Shown: in pieces, positions 27,186 through 40,172 of the stretch
Numbering within the stretch: the first letter of the stretch is position 1
How the letters are laid out: the number at the start of each line of letters is the position of its first letter
From: Dasyornis broadbenti
Lineage: Eukaryota; Chordata; Aves; Passeriformes; Dasyornithidae
DNA length: 64,000 bases
Assembly: GCA_013397935.1 (NCBI GenBank)
Contig: VZRN01011464.1
Span: 6,260,411 to 6,324,410, forward strand
Direction: 5' to 3'
Made by a program: the position numbers and the translations under genes
The notes under the pieces: model-generated
What the model saw: the letters and a program-made list of their open reading frames with translations, nothing else
Databases searched by the model: none
Told to the model about the DNA's origin: nothing

Positions 27186-27344
27186 ATTTAGCAGCTGTTC
27201 AAAAGCGTAGCTAAAGCCTTTTTTGTAATCCGTAATTCCTTTAGCAGAGATTTTATAGACGGCTTCTTTCAGTTTCTTCTTGTTCCTCACATTAGCTTGG
27301 ACAAGATGATTAAAGCAACTGACATTCTGAGCATTATTATTAAA
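27186..27344 (-). CDS. CACNA2D1: CACNA2D1 exon, central VWA domain (about residues 294-346)
   Basis: This 159-base, 53-codon exon is phase 0 at both ends, with acceptor TTTTATAG and donor GTGAGT. It starts FNNNAQNVSCFNHLVQANVR, continues through NKKKLKEAVYKISAKG and ends ITDYKKGFSYAFEQLLN. The threonine of GITDYKKG is the expected fourth MIDAS contact. Several positions differ from the human protein as I recall it: D300 is N here, which makes an NVS sequon, while the human NIT sequon at 324 is replaced by KIS. The exon could be skipped without a frame change but would remove the core of the VWA fold. It sits between a 3.5 kb and a 17 kb intron. Confidence 0.97.
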
Positions 27345-27790
27345 CTATAAAAGAAATAGAAATAGTATTAAAGACAGTTAATTCTCTTTTCTGTGTATTG
27401 TAGTGGTAAAGATTTATGTTTTCTGGATCTTCGTGAGATAAAAAATGTCAAACCTGGATTTTCATTTCCAGTACGCTGACAACATCCAGTAGCGACTGAA
27501 GATTTTAAAATGAGACAATATATTTTAAATTGGTATTTGGTGCATCACTCTGTGGCAACCCCCAAAAAAACTACTATAGTGGAAAAATTGACAAAAAATT
27601 TGTTTCAAACTTACATAAAGAAATAAAACTCAGAAATGCAGAGTTGAGGAAATAAAAAAAACATAGATAAATATGTATTTTGCTTTCTTTAATCACTGAA
27701 AAATAGTGGTTGAGTTATCAGGTGACTTCCATATTGCATGAATTAGTTTGGTGGTTTACAATGTAACTTGCAGGTCAGATTCAATTAGTT

Positions 27791-27820
27791 TATATAAATA
27801 TATATATATATATACACATT
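27791..27820. repeat. AT dinucleotide tract
   Basis: TATATAAATATATATATATATATACACA forms a short simple repeat in the 17 kb intron, about 450 bases from its acceptor side. Confidence 0.9.
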
Positions 27821-30800
27821 ATGGAAAACAAAATACAATCGTGGAAGCACATGAGAGTATAGCTGCAAATATGACAATACTGTTAATAGCAATACTAATT
27901 TGTGTATTGAGAACACACTTCTGCTGTCTTACCCACATATCCATAAAGACTACTCCCTGAAAAATTAATTTGTATGATATTCTGACATTAAGAGAAAACA
28001 AATACATAAAATTTTTTAAGTGCAAAATGTTGTCTGCACAAGTGGAATTCAGTTTAAGATCACTTTAAAATTTGTATCTGTATAAATACACCTACATTCA
28101 TATACACTAAAATAAAGACCTCCCAATTCACATTTCAACTGCAAGCAGATTATTATGACTTTTCCTGATATGGATCTTCAGTGAAAGTAAATTTAAATGC
28201 AATTTAATGCTGTCAACCTGCTGCAAAGCCTTAAAATAACATAAAAATCAGGCCTCATTGGCTTAAGTCTCACTACAGCTAACTAGTTCAATAGTGTTCT
28301 ATAGAATAAAAGGTAAATAAGGTCACAGATTTCAGTAAGTGTTCAGACTACTTACATGTCTAAAATAAATCCCTAAGTACCAGGCACAAAGTACAGACAG
28401 AACTGCAGTCAATACCAAACACCAACTTGTAACTTGTAGGACATTTACAATAAACTAAACTTAAAAAGACGAAGGGATTAATAATATTAAACCATTTTTA
28501 ATAATGCCTACTATTTCAATTCACTTTATTAGTGGGTTACACTGAGTATTCTTTTAATGTATTCCATATTTCCCAAAAAAGAATATTTTGGGACCAGAAA
28601 AACCCAGCATGTTTCTTTCGCTGCTTAAGCAAAACCATGAGATGATCACAAAACTTTAACCAGTTCACTTTGTTGCAAAACACTGACACACTCAATAGTA
28701 CTTCCAATAAAAGTTTCTTGCAGAAGTAACCAGTAAATCACCTCATGGTTATTGGACACATAAACCATGTGGGAGTTAAAAGAGTATTGTGCTGTGGAAT
28801 TATTTCAGTTTGCCTCAATCTAAATTTCTAACCAAGGAAGGGAAAATTATAGACATAAAGTAATTTTATAAATATGAAGTCTGAAAACCAATTCAAACTG
28901 TGAGTTGGGATAAAAGTGTAGAACTTGTACCTGGAAAGCAGAAAAAGAAACTTTACCTAGTAGGCAGCTCTGCCCTACAAAAGCCAATTTCATCTGAAAA
29001 ACTAAAGTGAAAACACTGTTCTGCTTCATCAGTGATATTAGATAGATATTATTTACTGACCTAATATAAAAGTAACCTTAATGTCAATCCTATGGCCAGT
29101 GCATGCCTTTTCTCGGCTATAGCAAACAGCAGTTTAGACAATCAAGTGAAAATTTAGTGACAGGAGAAAATTTCTCCCTGGAATGTCACTAGCATTTAAC
29201 TGCCAATCTAAATTGCTTCCTAGCAGGCCTGCAAATATATCAGGATAATAATTTCAAAGAAGGTCGAGTATTGGTAATTCTGGCTATAAAAATGATATTT
29301 TAAAAATTTTCAGGAATACCAGCTCAAACTGCGGAGGCAGCTGACAAGGAAACTGTGCCATACTACACTTACACATTAACCTGTATTGCACTGTACTCAT
29401 ATATGCTGTAAAGTGAACAAAGGGTCAAATCAAACCATCTGCACCTGTAGATTCACAAATGCTGATGTAAAATGAAGGAGAGAAATGACACATTTGTGGA
29501 ACAGAAGAGTTACATCAACCAAAGCCTGCAAATGCTGTAATTTAATTAAGCAAATATATGAGCCAGCTGTTTTCAGAGACATCAGTCAACGTTAATGTTA
29601 ATGCCAGTCAGAAAAGCAGATGAGCAGAGTTTTTGATTAGATGAAGGAATCAGGAGATGGAATAACAATCCTCCAGAATTAATATCTGCTGAATGCTAGG
29701 AGATGAATGCAAGATTCAAATGCGACTGATGGAAATGCTCAAATGGGGAAAGAAAATTCAGGGGTGCATTTAATTAATTTGAATTCCAGTGAAGTACTGA
29801 AGTAATGGTATGATTTATACTGTAAAAGCCTTCAAATCCTCCTTAAAACTGACTTTCCGTATGTGGCAAACACCAGGACCATCCAAAACTTAGCCAAACT
29901 GAGCCAGCTTTTAGTTACACTCATCTGAAACATAATAGCAATAGTAGCACTATAATTTTTTACACATTAACGTCTGTAAATATTTACACATCTTAATTTA
30001 CAAGCCAAAATAACTGCTGTAAGACTTTACTGATTACGTGTCACATTGTCTAACTCCTAAGTACCATAGTAATGTTTATTTCAGTTCACAAGACTTCGTG
30101 AAAACCTATTAACAATACACACAGTCACTTAGTATTTATCTGAAGAAAGAACATGCTGGCTTTCAAAAACCAGTTGCCATTTCAGAAAGTCCATGTTCTT
30201 ACAAAATCAGATCTTATCAAAGGTGTAAAATTAAGTTAATCACAATCCATAGTTTATTGAACAAAGTACTCTCAGTGTATCTATGTGAAATACGTTAGTC
30301 GGGTATTTTTCAGGCTAGCATTTCTCCTTAATTATTGCAGTAAATATAAACATGTCACTAAAGTGCTACTGGTTAAAAAGAAATAAACAGAATTTGTTTA
30401 TGATGTGAAGCCACCCTATAAAGTATGGCACTACCAGAGACAGCTTCTACTTTTTCAACTACATGAAAAACATATTCCTTATCTAAGCTAAAATAAGAGG
30501 GGCTTGCAGCAAAAGAGCTGCAAATCATGGAAAATCGGATAACCTTGAGCTTTTTATTTTAAAGCATAATGAAGTATTAATATAATTAAATTTGTCTTGT
30601 TATTATACCTGCAAAGTATAGGCTCTAGATGCAGTTTTCACTAGATTATTTCTCATTACCCCATTTATTTACATCCTTTTGCAGTCTCCACCTTTGGGAT
30701 GTCCCACAACAACCCTCTGATCTGAGGAAAGTAGAATCTCCCATTCACAGGTTTGGGCAGGAATATTTAAGCCTGTTACTGGGGCACAAAAAGTGTCAAG

Positions 30801-31716
30801 AGAACTTCACCTCGTTGACCTCAAATCACCAGTACAATCTTGGGCTATATAGTGGGCAACTCGATAGCCTGAAATATAAGACAATCAATTCAACTTAGCA
30901 TGAAACTCTGAACAAAGGGCTTTGAGTCTAACGCTGCTTGAACTTTGTCATTCTGGAGAAGGTCAGAAACAGAAATACTAATCTGACAGTCTTACAAGGA
31001 CTTTATCTTCTGATTCAGAAAAGGATCAACTTGTGAAAACCAAGTGAAAAAAACAGTGGAAAATTATACAGAACTGCAGCAAAAGCTTTAAATGCTAGAC
31101 ACCTTTCCCCTCCCTTGGGTAGTTCCAAGGAGCTGTGGGCTCCTCCAGACACACAGACCTCTGCAATCCACAGTGCCCCAAGAGCTGAACTTATGGAAAA
31201 GAGAAGGTAGTCATTCTGAAAACCACTTCTAATTCCAGAATTGTTACTTATGCATTGCTTAAAGTCTCCTCTTTTCCACAATCTCAACCTGGAAATCATT
31301 CTTATAAAATTATTGAAACTGCTACCACAACATGAGGTGATTAGAGGATTCAAGAGAAATGAAACAGAAATGTTGATTTATTTCCTTTATCTGGCCCTAC
31401 TCTAAGCACTTTGTGGATATGCTGATCAAAAAATTAATAACAAGACCCTACAGACAGGTGTTTTCATTAAGAGGACAGTATAAGGCAAAAGAAAGGGGGT
31501 GGGAAAAACACCCTGGAGAAAACATCTGAAATGAAAAAAAGAAAGTATCAGTATTCAGGATTGGGATATACAGAGACTGAAAAATGTTTGAGTCACTTCA
31601 GTAGAAAGATCAAAGCTATTAAGCAGCCTGGGAAAAAAAAAACAAAAAACCAGGAAACAAAATAGATCACAAAGAAACCAAACCCAAACCAAACAACTTA
31701 TAATATATCATGTTTC

Positions 31717-31736
31717 TTTTTTTTTTTTTTTTTTTT
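31717..31736. repeat. T20 homopolymer
   Basis: This is a run of 20 T following A/C-rich sequence with AAACCAAACCC-type repeats. No retrotransposon is recognised beside it. Confidence 0.95.
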
Positions 31737-32767
31737 CCCCAAAAGTGCATTCTTTTTAATACATTACCTGCTTAGCAGATACAAACTGCCCTGTCTACTG
31801 GGAACTTTTTTAATAAATCTGCCTTTTGCAGATACTAGACAACCTCTCCCCAGTTGACAAGCTTCAGAAAGTTACACATAACATATAACTCCCAGGGCCA
31901 CCCACACTTTAATATCACAGTCACTTTCAAATATTACTGAGTATCTCGGACTCCTTGTCAAATAGCTCAGAACTTTTCTCATTTCATTGGTGAGAAAAGT
32001 AAAGCAACAGGAAATAAAACAAGCCAATCCAAGGCAAAGGCATGGCCACAAGCTTTAATCTTAATTCCCCACTACAATAATATGCTTTTCCCCTTTCCTT
32101 TGTGCAAGCAATTCCAAGTCCTCAAATCTGCCTTTTAACTTGATATTAGTTATTTTGCTATAAGCCATTTAAACCACACGGTCAAACAGGGCACAAATTT
32201 TTAAAGCATGAATTCTCATAAACATTTTATCATTTAAACTTCTTAAAAATGCACAGACTGCTAATGCCATTTATTCTGAAGACTACAGCACTGAAAGAGA
32301 AAAAAACCCCGATTTCACAGGCAGTGTATGAATTGATGAATATTTTAAGTTCTCTTCTGTATACCCATCTATCCCTCTCCATAAATCTAAATAGATCTCC
32401 CTCTCCCAAGGAGATATATAAGGGATATAAACATAAGAGACAAAAAATAAATCCAAAATCCAACATCAATCATTCTGTTGGCAAGTGTAGAAGGTTATTT
32501 AAATACAAATAAAACATTTCAATTGATTCTGCTTCTTTCATGAAAGGAAACCCAGAGCATCCCTTTCATTGCACTGTCTTAGAATTCACATTTATGTTAT
32601 GCTAGCAAAACCAATAGACTTTGAAAACAGCAGCAAAAAAAGAAAGGTTTTAAAGAATGAAAGAATAATACCTTGGGGCATAAATTTATCTTTACCAGAA
32701 AGTGCTTATTACTGTTTCTGAGTCAACATTTTTTTTTCTGTTGTTTCTGATATCCTCATACAAATAT

Positions 32768-32800
32768 ACCTATCTATATATATGTATATATAAATATAAA
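32768..32800. repeat. AT-rich simple repeat
   Basis: An ACCTATCTATATATATG-like stretch followed by TATATATAAATATAAAT forms an imperfect TA repeat. Confidence 0.85.
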
Positions 32801-33097
32801 TGTGTACAGGTATTTGATTAATTGTTTGACATGATCAAGAAAGCAAGCTTCAGTCAACATTGTTTGATGCTTTCTGGACAAAGCATTAATCCACTTTCCA
32901 TTAAGAAAAGCCACATTTCTCAACAAGCATAGCAATAACTTTACATAAATTCTCACAAGAAGAAATTGATAAAATCAGAATGAGCTCTGAGGATCAGTTT
33001 GAAAAGGACAAAATCTTCTGTAAAGCATCTCACTACTGGAAAATGCAAAAACAAATGCCAGTAAACTGAAACGTCCAAAAACATTTTCAAGTTTTAG

Positions 33098-33111
33098 CCA
33101 CTAGGTGGCAC
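33098..33111 (+). promoter_or_regulatory. CTCF-like motif
   Basis: CCACTAGGTGGCAC matches the CTCF core CCACNAGGTGGCAG at 13 of 14 positions, on the plus strand. It lies in the 17 kb intron. Together with the minus-strand motif at 11600 it forms a divergent pair, so the two would not be expected to anchor one loop with each other. Confidence 0.5.
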
Positions 33112-35191
33112 TAAAACAAAAAAGTTGAACTGGTTTTGCTACGATATGTAGAATTTTACTTTTCTGGTGGAGGACATTGGTGCTTTCTGTGACTAGCATA
33201 GATTTCTCATTTCAACTAAACCAATAAATTATATTCGTGTTCCAAATTATTGAAAAACCAGAAATATAAAAATATAAACTTCCTCCTTAAAGGAAAATTT
33301 CCACATCTTGAACACGAGGTCCCAGCCCTAGGAGGACGAAAATTACGGAAAAGCTGCAAATCAGCCTACTTTCGAAATGTCCTTCTGTGCCTCCAAAATC
33401 TGTAGAAGTGATAACACATGCATCAAGTATGTAGGACCAGGTCTTTGTAAAAGTTCAGATTTTCCCAACCATCCTTACCTACTGCCTCCCTCTTCTCTCA
33501 GTTTACAGACATCTATTGATTCAACATATCATGGTTAATCAGAATCTTCTGAAATTGCACTTGTAAGTTATAAAAAAAACCCAAAAACCAAAAAAAACCT
33601 CCTTTTCCAAAATTTCTGACATGAAATGAGAACCTGACTTAAACTGTAAGTTATGAATTTTTAAGCATTTATAAATGTTTATCTTTCATAGAAAATCATA
33701 TAAACTTGAACAAGGCAGTAATTTCTGTACTTAAACTAGATACAGAGATAAAACTTACACATTTAAAATACCAAGCTCCCGACAGCTTAATAAATCAGTA
33801 ACATCATTCCAGGAAAACTGAAAATTGAGGAAAACATAATTGAGCTCGCTGAAGACTTACTCAGATACTACTGCTGCTGACTTTCACTCTGCTGAGGTTT
33901 GTTGCTATGCTACTTCTACCTCATGGCTATATCAGCTTGGTGACCCAGTTGTATCTATACGTATTAAATGAGCAATAGTGAAATAGATCTGATTTCACCA
34001 GGCTTTCATTTTGTAGCTAAATCCGGCTTTGTGGTTTTCTTTTCCTTTTTTTTTTTTTTTTCCCTGCTGCTTTAGGCTTGGTAATAGGATTTCAGGGTTA
34101 ATCTCAAGAATAACTGAATCTTGAATAAGGCCAGTTAGAATCTGTATGTGAGCAGTGAGAAGATAATATAAATATTTATCAGAACTCATTTAGAGAATAG
34201 TATGAAGGCAATTTGTAAAGTTTTATTCCCATGCAAATTCTCAGTACACAGAAAATCTGAGGCAGTTCAAGCAATAAAGGTTTGTAATTTGACATGCCAG
34301 AAAATAATATGTATTATCAAAGTTCACCATTCGTATCTTGCTATAGAATAACTTCTTTCTCCTATGTCTAATGTACAGAATCTTCAGTACATATACACTG
34401 TAGAGAAAATATAAAAAACTTATTCTAATACTCAGAAGGAACACACCTGGATTTCTTAAATTGTATTGCCAGTATCAATGAAACAAAATTAGGATTATAT
34501 GCCAAATTACACTATTAGCATTTCCTGAAATTTAAAATGTATCACATTTCTTTTCACTATAAAATGTATATATGTCTATTAAAGAACGGAGTTAGCAGAA
34601 TTCATCAACAATAAAACTGTTAGATCACTAAACAGCTGTTGAAAAAATATTGCAGAATAATGTAAGACAAATATTAGGGAGAAGACCAAATAAAAGCTTT
34701 GTTGACCTTTATGACCAGTATTATTATCTGCAGATAAATCAGTGCAAAGCTCCCACTAAGTACCACAGGAATAATGTTCAGACTATAAAGTATGGTGCTG
34801 CATTACCAACCCCAGAGTTACACCACAGAACGCCAGCGCAGGCTGAAACGTGAATTTGCTTAGCAATATGAAATTTATGGTCTTTTTATGCTGTTGTGGC
34901 TAAGTTAGTATGTATTATTTGCTTAAAATCATGTGTTTCTGACTTCTACTGAAAAATTCAGTACTGTAAACTTCAGCATCTCCCAGGGGAAGCTGGCTGA
35001 CCTAAACTACAGCCCTGTAGCCTGCCCTGCACGGCGCTGCTCCCCAGATGCACTGGGGAAGAGAGCTGTAACAAGAAGAGACTTCCCCGAACATTATTTT
35101 GTAGACTTTTTTTACTATCACTTGACAGGGAAAATCTTCATTCAGTCAAATTCAAGTTTTTTAAAACATGAAACACCCTTGCCAAAAAGAT

Positions 35192-35445
35192 GAATCATAG
35201 AATATATCAAATTGGAAGGGAGCCATGAAGATCATCAAGTCTAACTCTCTGCTCCAGGCAGAACTACCAAAAACTAAACCACATGACTAAGAGCATTGTC
35301 CAGACACTCCTTGAACCCTGACAGTCTTGGAGTAATGACCAATTGCCAGGGGAGCCTGTTCCTAGCCAAATCACCCTCTCAGTGAAGAACCTTTTCCTAA
35401 TGTCTGCACTGAACTTCCCTGACATCCCTCAAGTCCCCTCACTGG
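35192..35445 (-). mobile_element. CR1 LINE fragment, minus orientation
   Basis: It begins with ATCATAGAAT (reverse of the ATTCTATGAT end), then ATTGGAAGGGAGCCATGAAG, ATCATCAAGTC, TCCTTGAACCCTGACAG, and GAAGAACCTTTTCCTAATGTC. The order and spacing match the reverse complement of about 250 bases of the CR1 3' region. Confidence 0.92.
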
Positions 35446-35589
35446 CCATCAGAGATAAAGTATTAAACTGTTATCTATAAATTCTCTTGATATGAGAGGT
35501 TGTTACTCAGGGTATCAAAATCAAGACGAATGTTTAGTTGGTGCAAGAAGTTACAAGACAGACACACATTCCAGCATTAGCCCACATGG

Positions 35590-35790
35590 CAGAGGGATAG
35601 CAGGGGGTCACAGTACCACCTCTGTGTTCTCACATCTTGACTTCTCCGTGCCTGTGTCCCTTGCAGGGCAGAGCACCGTGCCCGGCTGGGCAGGTGTCTG
35701 GAGTTCCAGAGCAGGGAGGAGGCTGCAGCAGCACAGTGCTGACATGGGACATGCTGCTGCTAAGGCAGAGAAGTGACAGACAGGACAGAA
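35590..35790. other. GC-rich block, unassigned
   Basis: About 200 bases are clearly richer in G and C than the surroundings, with CTGCAGCAGCACAGTGCTGA and GGCTGGGCAGGTGTCTGGAG. It lies some 150 bases from the end of a CR1 fragment but does not resemble CR1. No coding homology was recognised. Confidence 0.45.
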
Positions 35791-36399
35791 AAGTGTGAGT
35801 CTTGAAAGTGTGACACTGGAGAAGTCAATGAGTATTTCATTCATGCTTTGCCTAAGTTAGGAGATCCTTTAGATTCATTCCAAACTAAGACACTGCCTTA
35901 ATTATTACCTAACAAATAGATGACTTTTATAGAAAATATATTTTTAAAAGGGGGATCGCAGAACAAATAGCCTCCACCCTGTCTCAGAACTTATGGATAG
36001 CCTGCATTTTCTTCTTTTTTCACTAACATGGTGAGTCATCTTTCTCCAGAAGAACCATTAAAGCCAGCCCAGCCCAGCCTCTTCTGAACTGGTAAGGAAT
36101 GAGTTTATTGTTCAAGAAACCATTCTCCCACTGCAAATTTTTAATGATATCGTCCCAATGCTCCCTAATAAAAGTCTCCTAGTGGGAAAGCTGACTCAGC
36201 AATGCATTTTGGGTCCAGCATCTGACATGCCATAAAACATCCCAAGATCGATGATTCATCTGACAATGTAGGGGGCTCTTTAGTAAGATTTGTGTTTTGC
36301 TGAAAATTAAGAAACTGGAAAGAGCCAACATATTTATTAACCAGTGGAACCATGAGGTAAAGCTATCAAATCATTTTATATACCACTAAACTACACATT

Positions 36400-36466
36400 T
36401 TAAATACTACTTTTTATATACTACCTTTTATAAACTACTCTTTTTAAATACTACTAATATACTAGA
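36400..36466. repeat. Imperfect TACTACTTTTTA repeats
   Basis: Four diverged units related to AAATACTACTTTTTATATA follow one another. It is low-complexity sequence without recognised function. Confidence 0.7.
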
Positions 36467-37135
36467 GAACTCAGATTTATTCTGGAAATCACAGACACCT
36501 ATGCCATGTGTTGTTAGAAGTCTGACTCCCTGACATTTGACAGCTATAAGAGGAGACAATAAAAATGTATATTGATGCCCAAAGCAATCCCTCAAAGTGG
36601 GAACGGAGGTGACTTTTCTAGTGATCTGGAGCTGTCAGCTATATTGTACAGTAATAAATGTACAGTTTCCAGCAACATTCCCTCTCCTGACATCCTAATG
36701 TAGAATGTGAGCTTCTAATTTCCATTCCCTTTGGCTCTTCATGCACTCAAGCACTCTATTCCCTAGAATTAACACTTTGTGACAGATCTAAATGAAACAG
36801 ATCTTCTTTTCTGGTTTGTCTTACTTCTTTTCCAAATCTTTCCAATCTTTTGTCTCTCTTATATACATTTTGAACCCTTTCCTTCCACAACAAGCTAAAG
36901 TTACAGTTAATAACCATAAAGTGCATTTCAGGTTTGCACAGGACTTAGTATGGAATATTTAAGGGAAGAACCCTTAAACAAGAGTAAGGAGAGGGATGGA
37001 TTTAGGTGGTATGGAGATAAAAAGGCTGGGTGAAACAGAGGTGCTGGTCCTAGAGGTCTTTAATAATGAAACTTGTGTGTCTGTTCACATGAATGCTCTG
37101 TATTTGTTTGTGTTATCTGTGTGGATGGCCTTACA

Positions 37136-37240
37136 GATGTGTGTGTGTGTGCGTGTGTGTGTGCGTGTGTGTGTGTGTGTGTGTGTATGTGTGTATGTGC
37201 ATGTATATATATGAATATATGTTATGTATGTATGTGAATA
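37136..37240. repeat. GT microsatellite with ATGT flank
   Basis: An imperfect (GT)n tract of about 55 bases is interrupted by two GC units and later TATG units, and passes into TATATATGAATATATG and (TATG)n. It contains no reading frame of interest. It is probably length-variable. Confidence 0.97.
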
Positions 37241-40028
37241 TACATGTGCTCCATGTGTATGTGCCCATTGGGAAGACATTTGGTACACTCTGTGGCACAG
37301 AGCTGCAGCAGCCTCAGCTCTCTTGGGGTGTTGATTCTGGCGTCATTTCCCTAGTAGGTAAAATGATATATGTATAAACAAATAAATCCCAAATATCAGA
37401 CTGCTTGGTCATTATTTCGTAATTTGAAAAGAAAAATAACTAAGCTTCTAAAGGTTTCTTAATCTCAGGTTTATTTGTAGATATGTAGTGTTCAGTATAA
37501 ATAAATAAATCAGGAAAAAATTGTTGAAACACATTCTTTCTTTCTAAATCCTGTAGCTGTATATCAGGTATGGCCTGATGGTCTTTGAATAAAAATGTGA
37601 GCAGCTTCTGTGGGGGATCTGTCTGGCTGGACTGTTACAAAGGCTCAGTAGCTTATGCACAGTTCTGGAGTGAACATGGCAACTTGGCTTCAGGACATGG
37701 TCCTGGTCTGAGCTGTAATTCTCAGAGAGAGGAGAATTGACCCTGCACTAACAGCAACATGATTTTTATGTTACATTGGTTTTTACACACTGACATATTA
37801 TTTTAAGCCAGATATTCCAGAAAAAACGTAAGGAAGTGCCATAGGGAGTATTATCACTGGGACAGAAAAGTAACACTTCATTTTCACTTCTCTGACATCG
37901 ACTATTTTATATCTGTCTGCTTTAAGTAAGTATTTGCCTTTTGCTTTTACTGCACAGACAATATTGTAGGGCTGGTTAAAATGAAGTTAACAAGAAATTC
38001 TTACTTACACTAGGGATAAGAGAAAGGCTAACTACTGAACACATCTGTTGCTAAATAGACATGGCAAAACTATTAAATATACAGAGAGATGAAAAAAGCA
38101 ATTGGTATATATTCCCTGTTTGCAAAGATGAAAACTACAATGTTTGTGTCACACAAGACTGATGAAGTACTTTCCAGTCCATTAATAACCAAGGTGGATG
38201 GTGAACAACTACTTGGGATAAACATTTAAGTCGGCACAACAAAACAGAAAGAAAAGAATAAACAACAACCACCAACCAAGAAATCAAAATCTTTAAATAT
38301 TCTTGATTTAAGGCTAAAAGGGGCAATGAGACACACCAATCTGACCCCCTGCATACTGTCTCACCACCCACATATTACTGGTCATTAAAATTCCCTTGGC
38401 TACTTCTACAATAAACTGTAAAATTACATTTAGTGGTAGATGTTTGCTTAAAGTGCATCTTCCAGAAAGGCATTAAATATTAATATGAAGACAACGAGAA
38501 TTATTCCTTGCAGTTTTTAGAGATGTATTGACTACTTATGTGCCATTCAGATTTATTTAGCTTCAGTTAGTGATTCTTGCAGTGTTTTTACCTGACAGGT
38601 CTGAAAGCCTACGAATACAAGAGTTTCCTTTACAACTGGACTTCTCATCTGTGATGACATCAGTCATTAGACTATTTCTGTACCCCTGAACAGCCAAAAA
38701 AAGTCGAATTCTGTGAGTTTGTGAGCATGCCTCAAATCCAGTTTCTCAGATGAAGCACTCAGGTCTGTGAGAAGATGCTTACTAGAACCAAGGAATCGCC
38801 TGTAAAACACTTTCAGTCCTCAGAGAAGACACCTACAATTTTTTTTTGGTCAAATCTGCGCCAATCCTTTTTGTGTTAAATTAGTGATGTGTTCCACATT
38901 TATGCAACAGCATTCAGACACAACAAATGAGTCATAGAGACAAAATCCAAGTTCAAATACTTATAATTTGCCTTCCATGAGGAAAAGTGAACCACCAATC
39001 CATACACTATTTAGATGAAAAGCTGTCTCTAGCCACTGAAGCTATACAAGCATTTCTAGTTCATCACGTCAGATGAAGTTTGCAAGAAGCTTGACTCTTA
39101 GTGGTCCTTCACTTTTTCTTTTTCTTGACAATAAACAGCGTAATTTGCATTCCTGAAGATCAGGGTCCCACTGAAGCCAATCTCATTTCAAAAAAGACAG
39201 CTAATATAATATCCTCCCTACCCTAATCTTCCTCTCAACTTCAGCCCCACCTGAAAGACTTTAACACATCTTCACTGACTCCTTTCTTGACTTTCCTTTT
39301 GGAGGCAAGGTAAAAAGAAACATAATTCTGCAGGCAGATGAACATTCCATGCAGCTGTTTATACTACTGTAACTCCTGCTGCTAAAAAGAAAATTCTTTC
39401 TAACTTTTTAATAATTGCTTGGTTTTCATAATTTCCAAATTTTCTCCATTTTTTCTGTAGAATACTCATTTTCATTACATTTGCTTACTCATGTCTTCCA
39501 GATATATTTCCCATACATATATTTCCACAGATACATAGCCTTGATCTACGTGTAATTATTAGCAATGCAGAAATTGAATACTAGATTTTGATCATAATTT
39601 CTCTGAGCTCTGTTTAACCCTGCATCTACAGTACTTATTAAATATACCTGTATGACAAAAAACTTTCAGTTCACTTGGTCCTTGAATATGGAAGATGCAA
39701 GATAATGACCTACCATTAAGGAATGCTAATGATTTTCCATTAAGGAACATTCCTACAAAGATGTGCTTCTCTGCAGCTATCATTGTTCCCCATTTTCTTG
39801 AAAATGAACCATTCCATTTAAGAGAAACTGCAAGGTCAATTAGGCAGATTGCTATTAAGAGAATCAGGAAGCTCGACACTCAGCCCTAAACTTGCTTATC
39901 ATTTTTCATTGACTGTGAAAAAACCCAAGCCATGCCCCCTGCCAAAAAAGGGAATTACATGTATTTGTTTACTGCCTCACACAGCTATGATGCTGAGGAC
40001 CTTGTATACTTAATACTTGTATACTTAT

Positions 40029-40172
40029 ACAACCATTTGTTTCCTAGCTATAGCATATGACTTCCTCTCTGTTAGAGAAATAAAATATATACCTGTCATA
40101 ACACAACATGTTATCCACCACAATTTCATTTGTAAACCATCTGGATATATGAAAACATAGGTTATACAAAAA
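40029..40172. repeat. 144-bp direct duplication, copy 1
   Basis: This segment, opening ACAACCATTTGTTTCCTAGC and ending GGTTATACAAAAA, recurs at 42760-42903 in the same orientation. By eye the two align without gaps over 144 bases with 8 mismatches, about 94% identity. Sequence on either side is unrelated. It matches no repeat family that I recognise. Confidence 0.93.
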
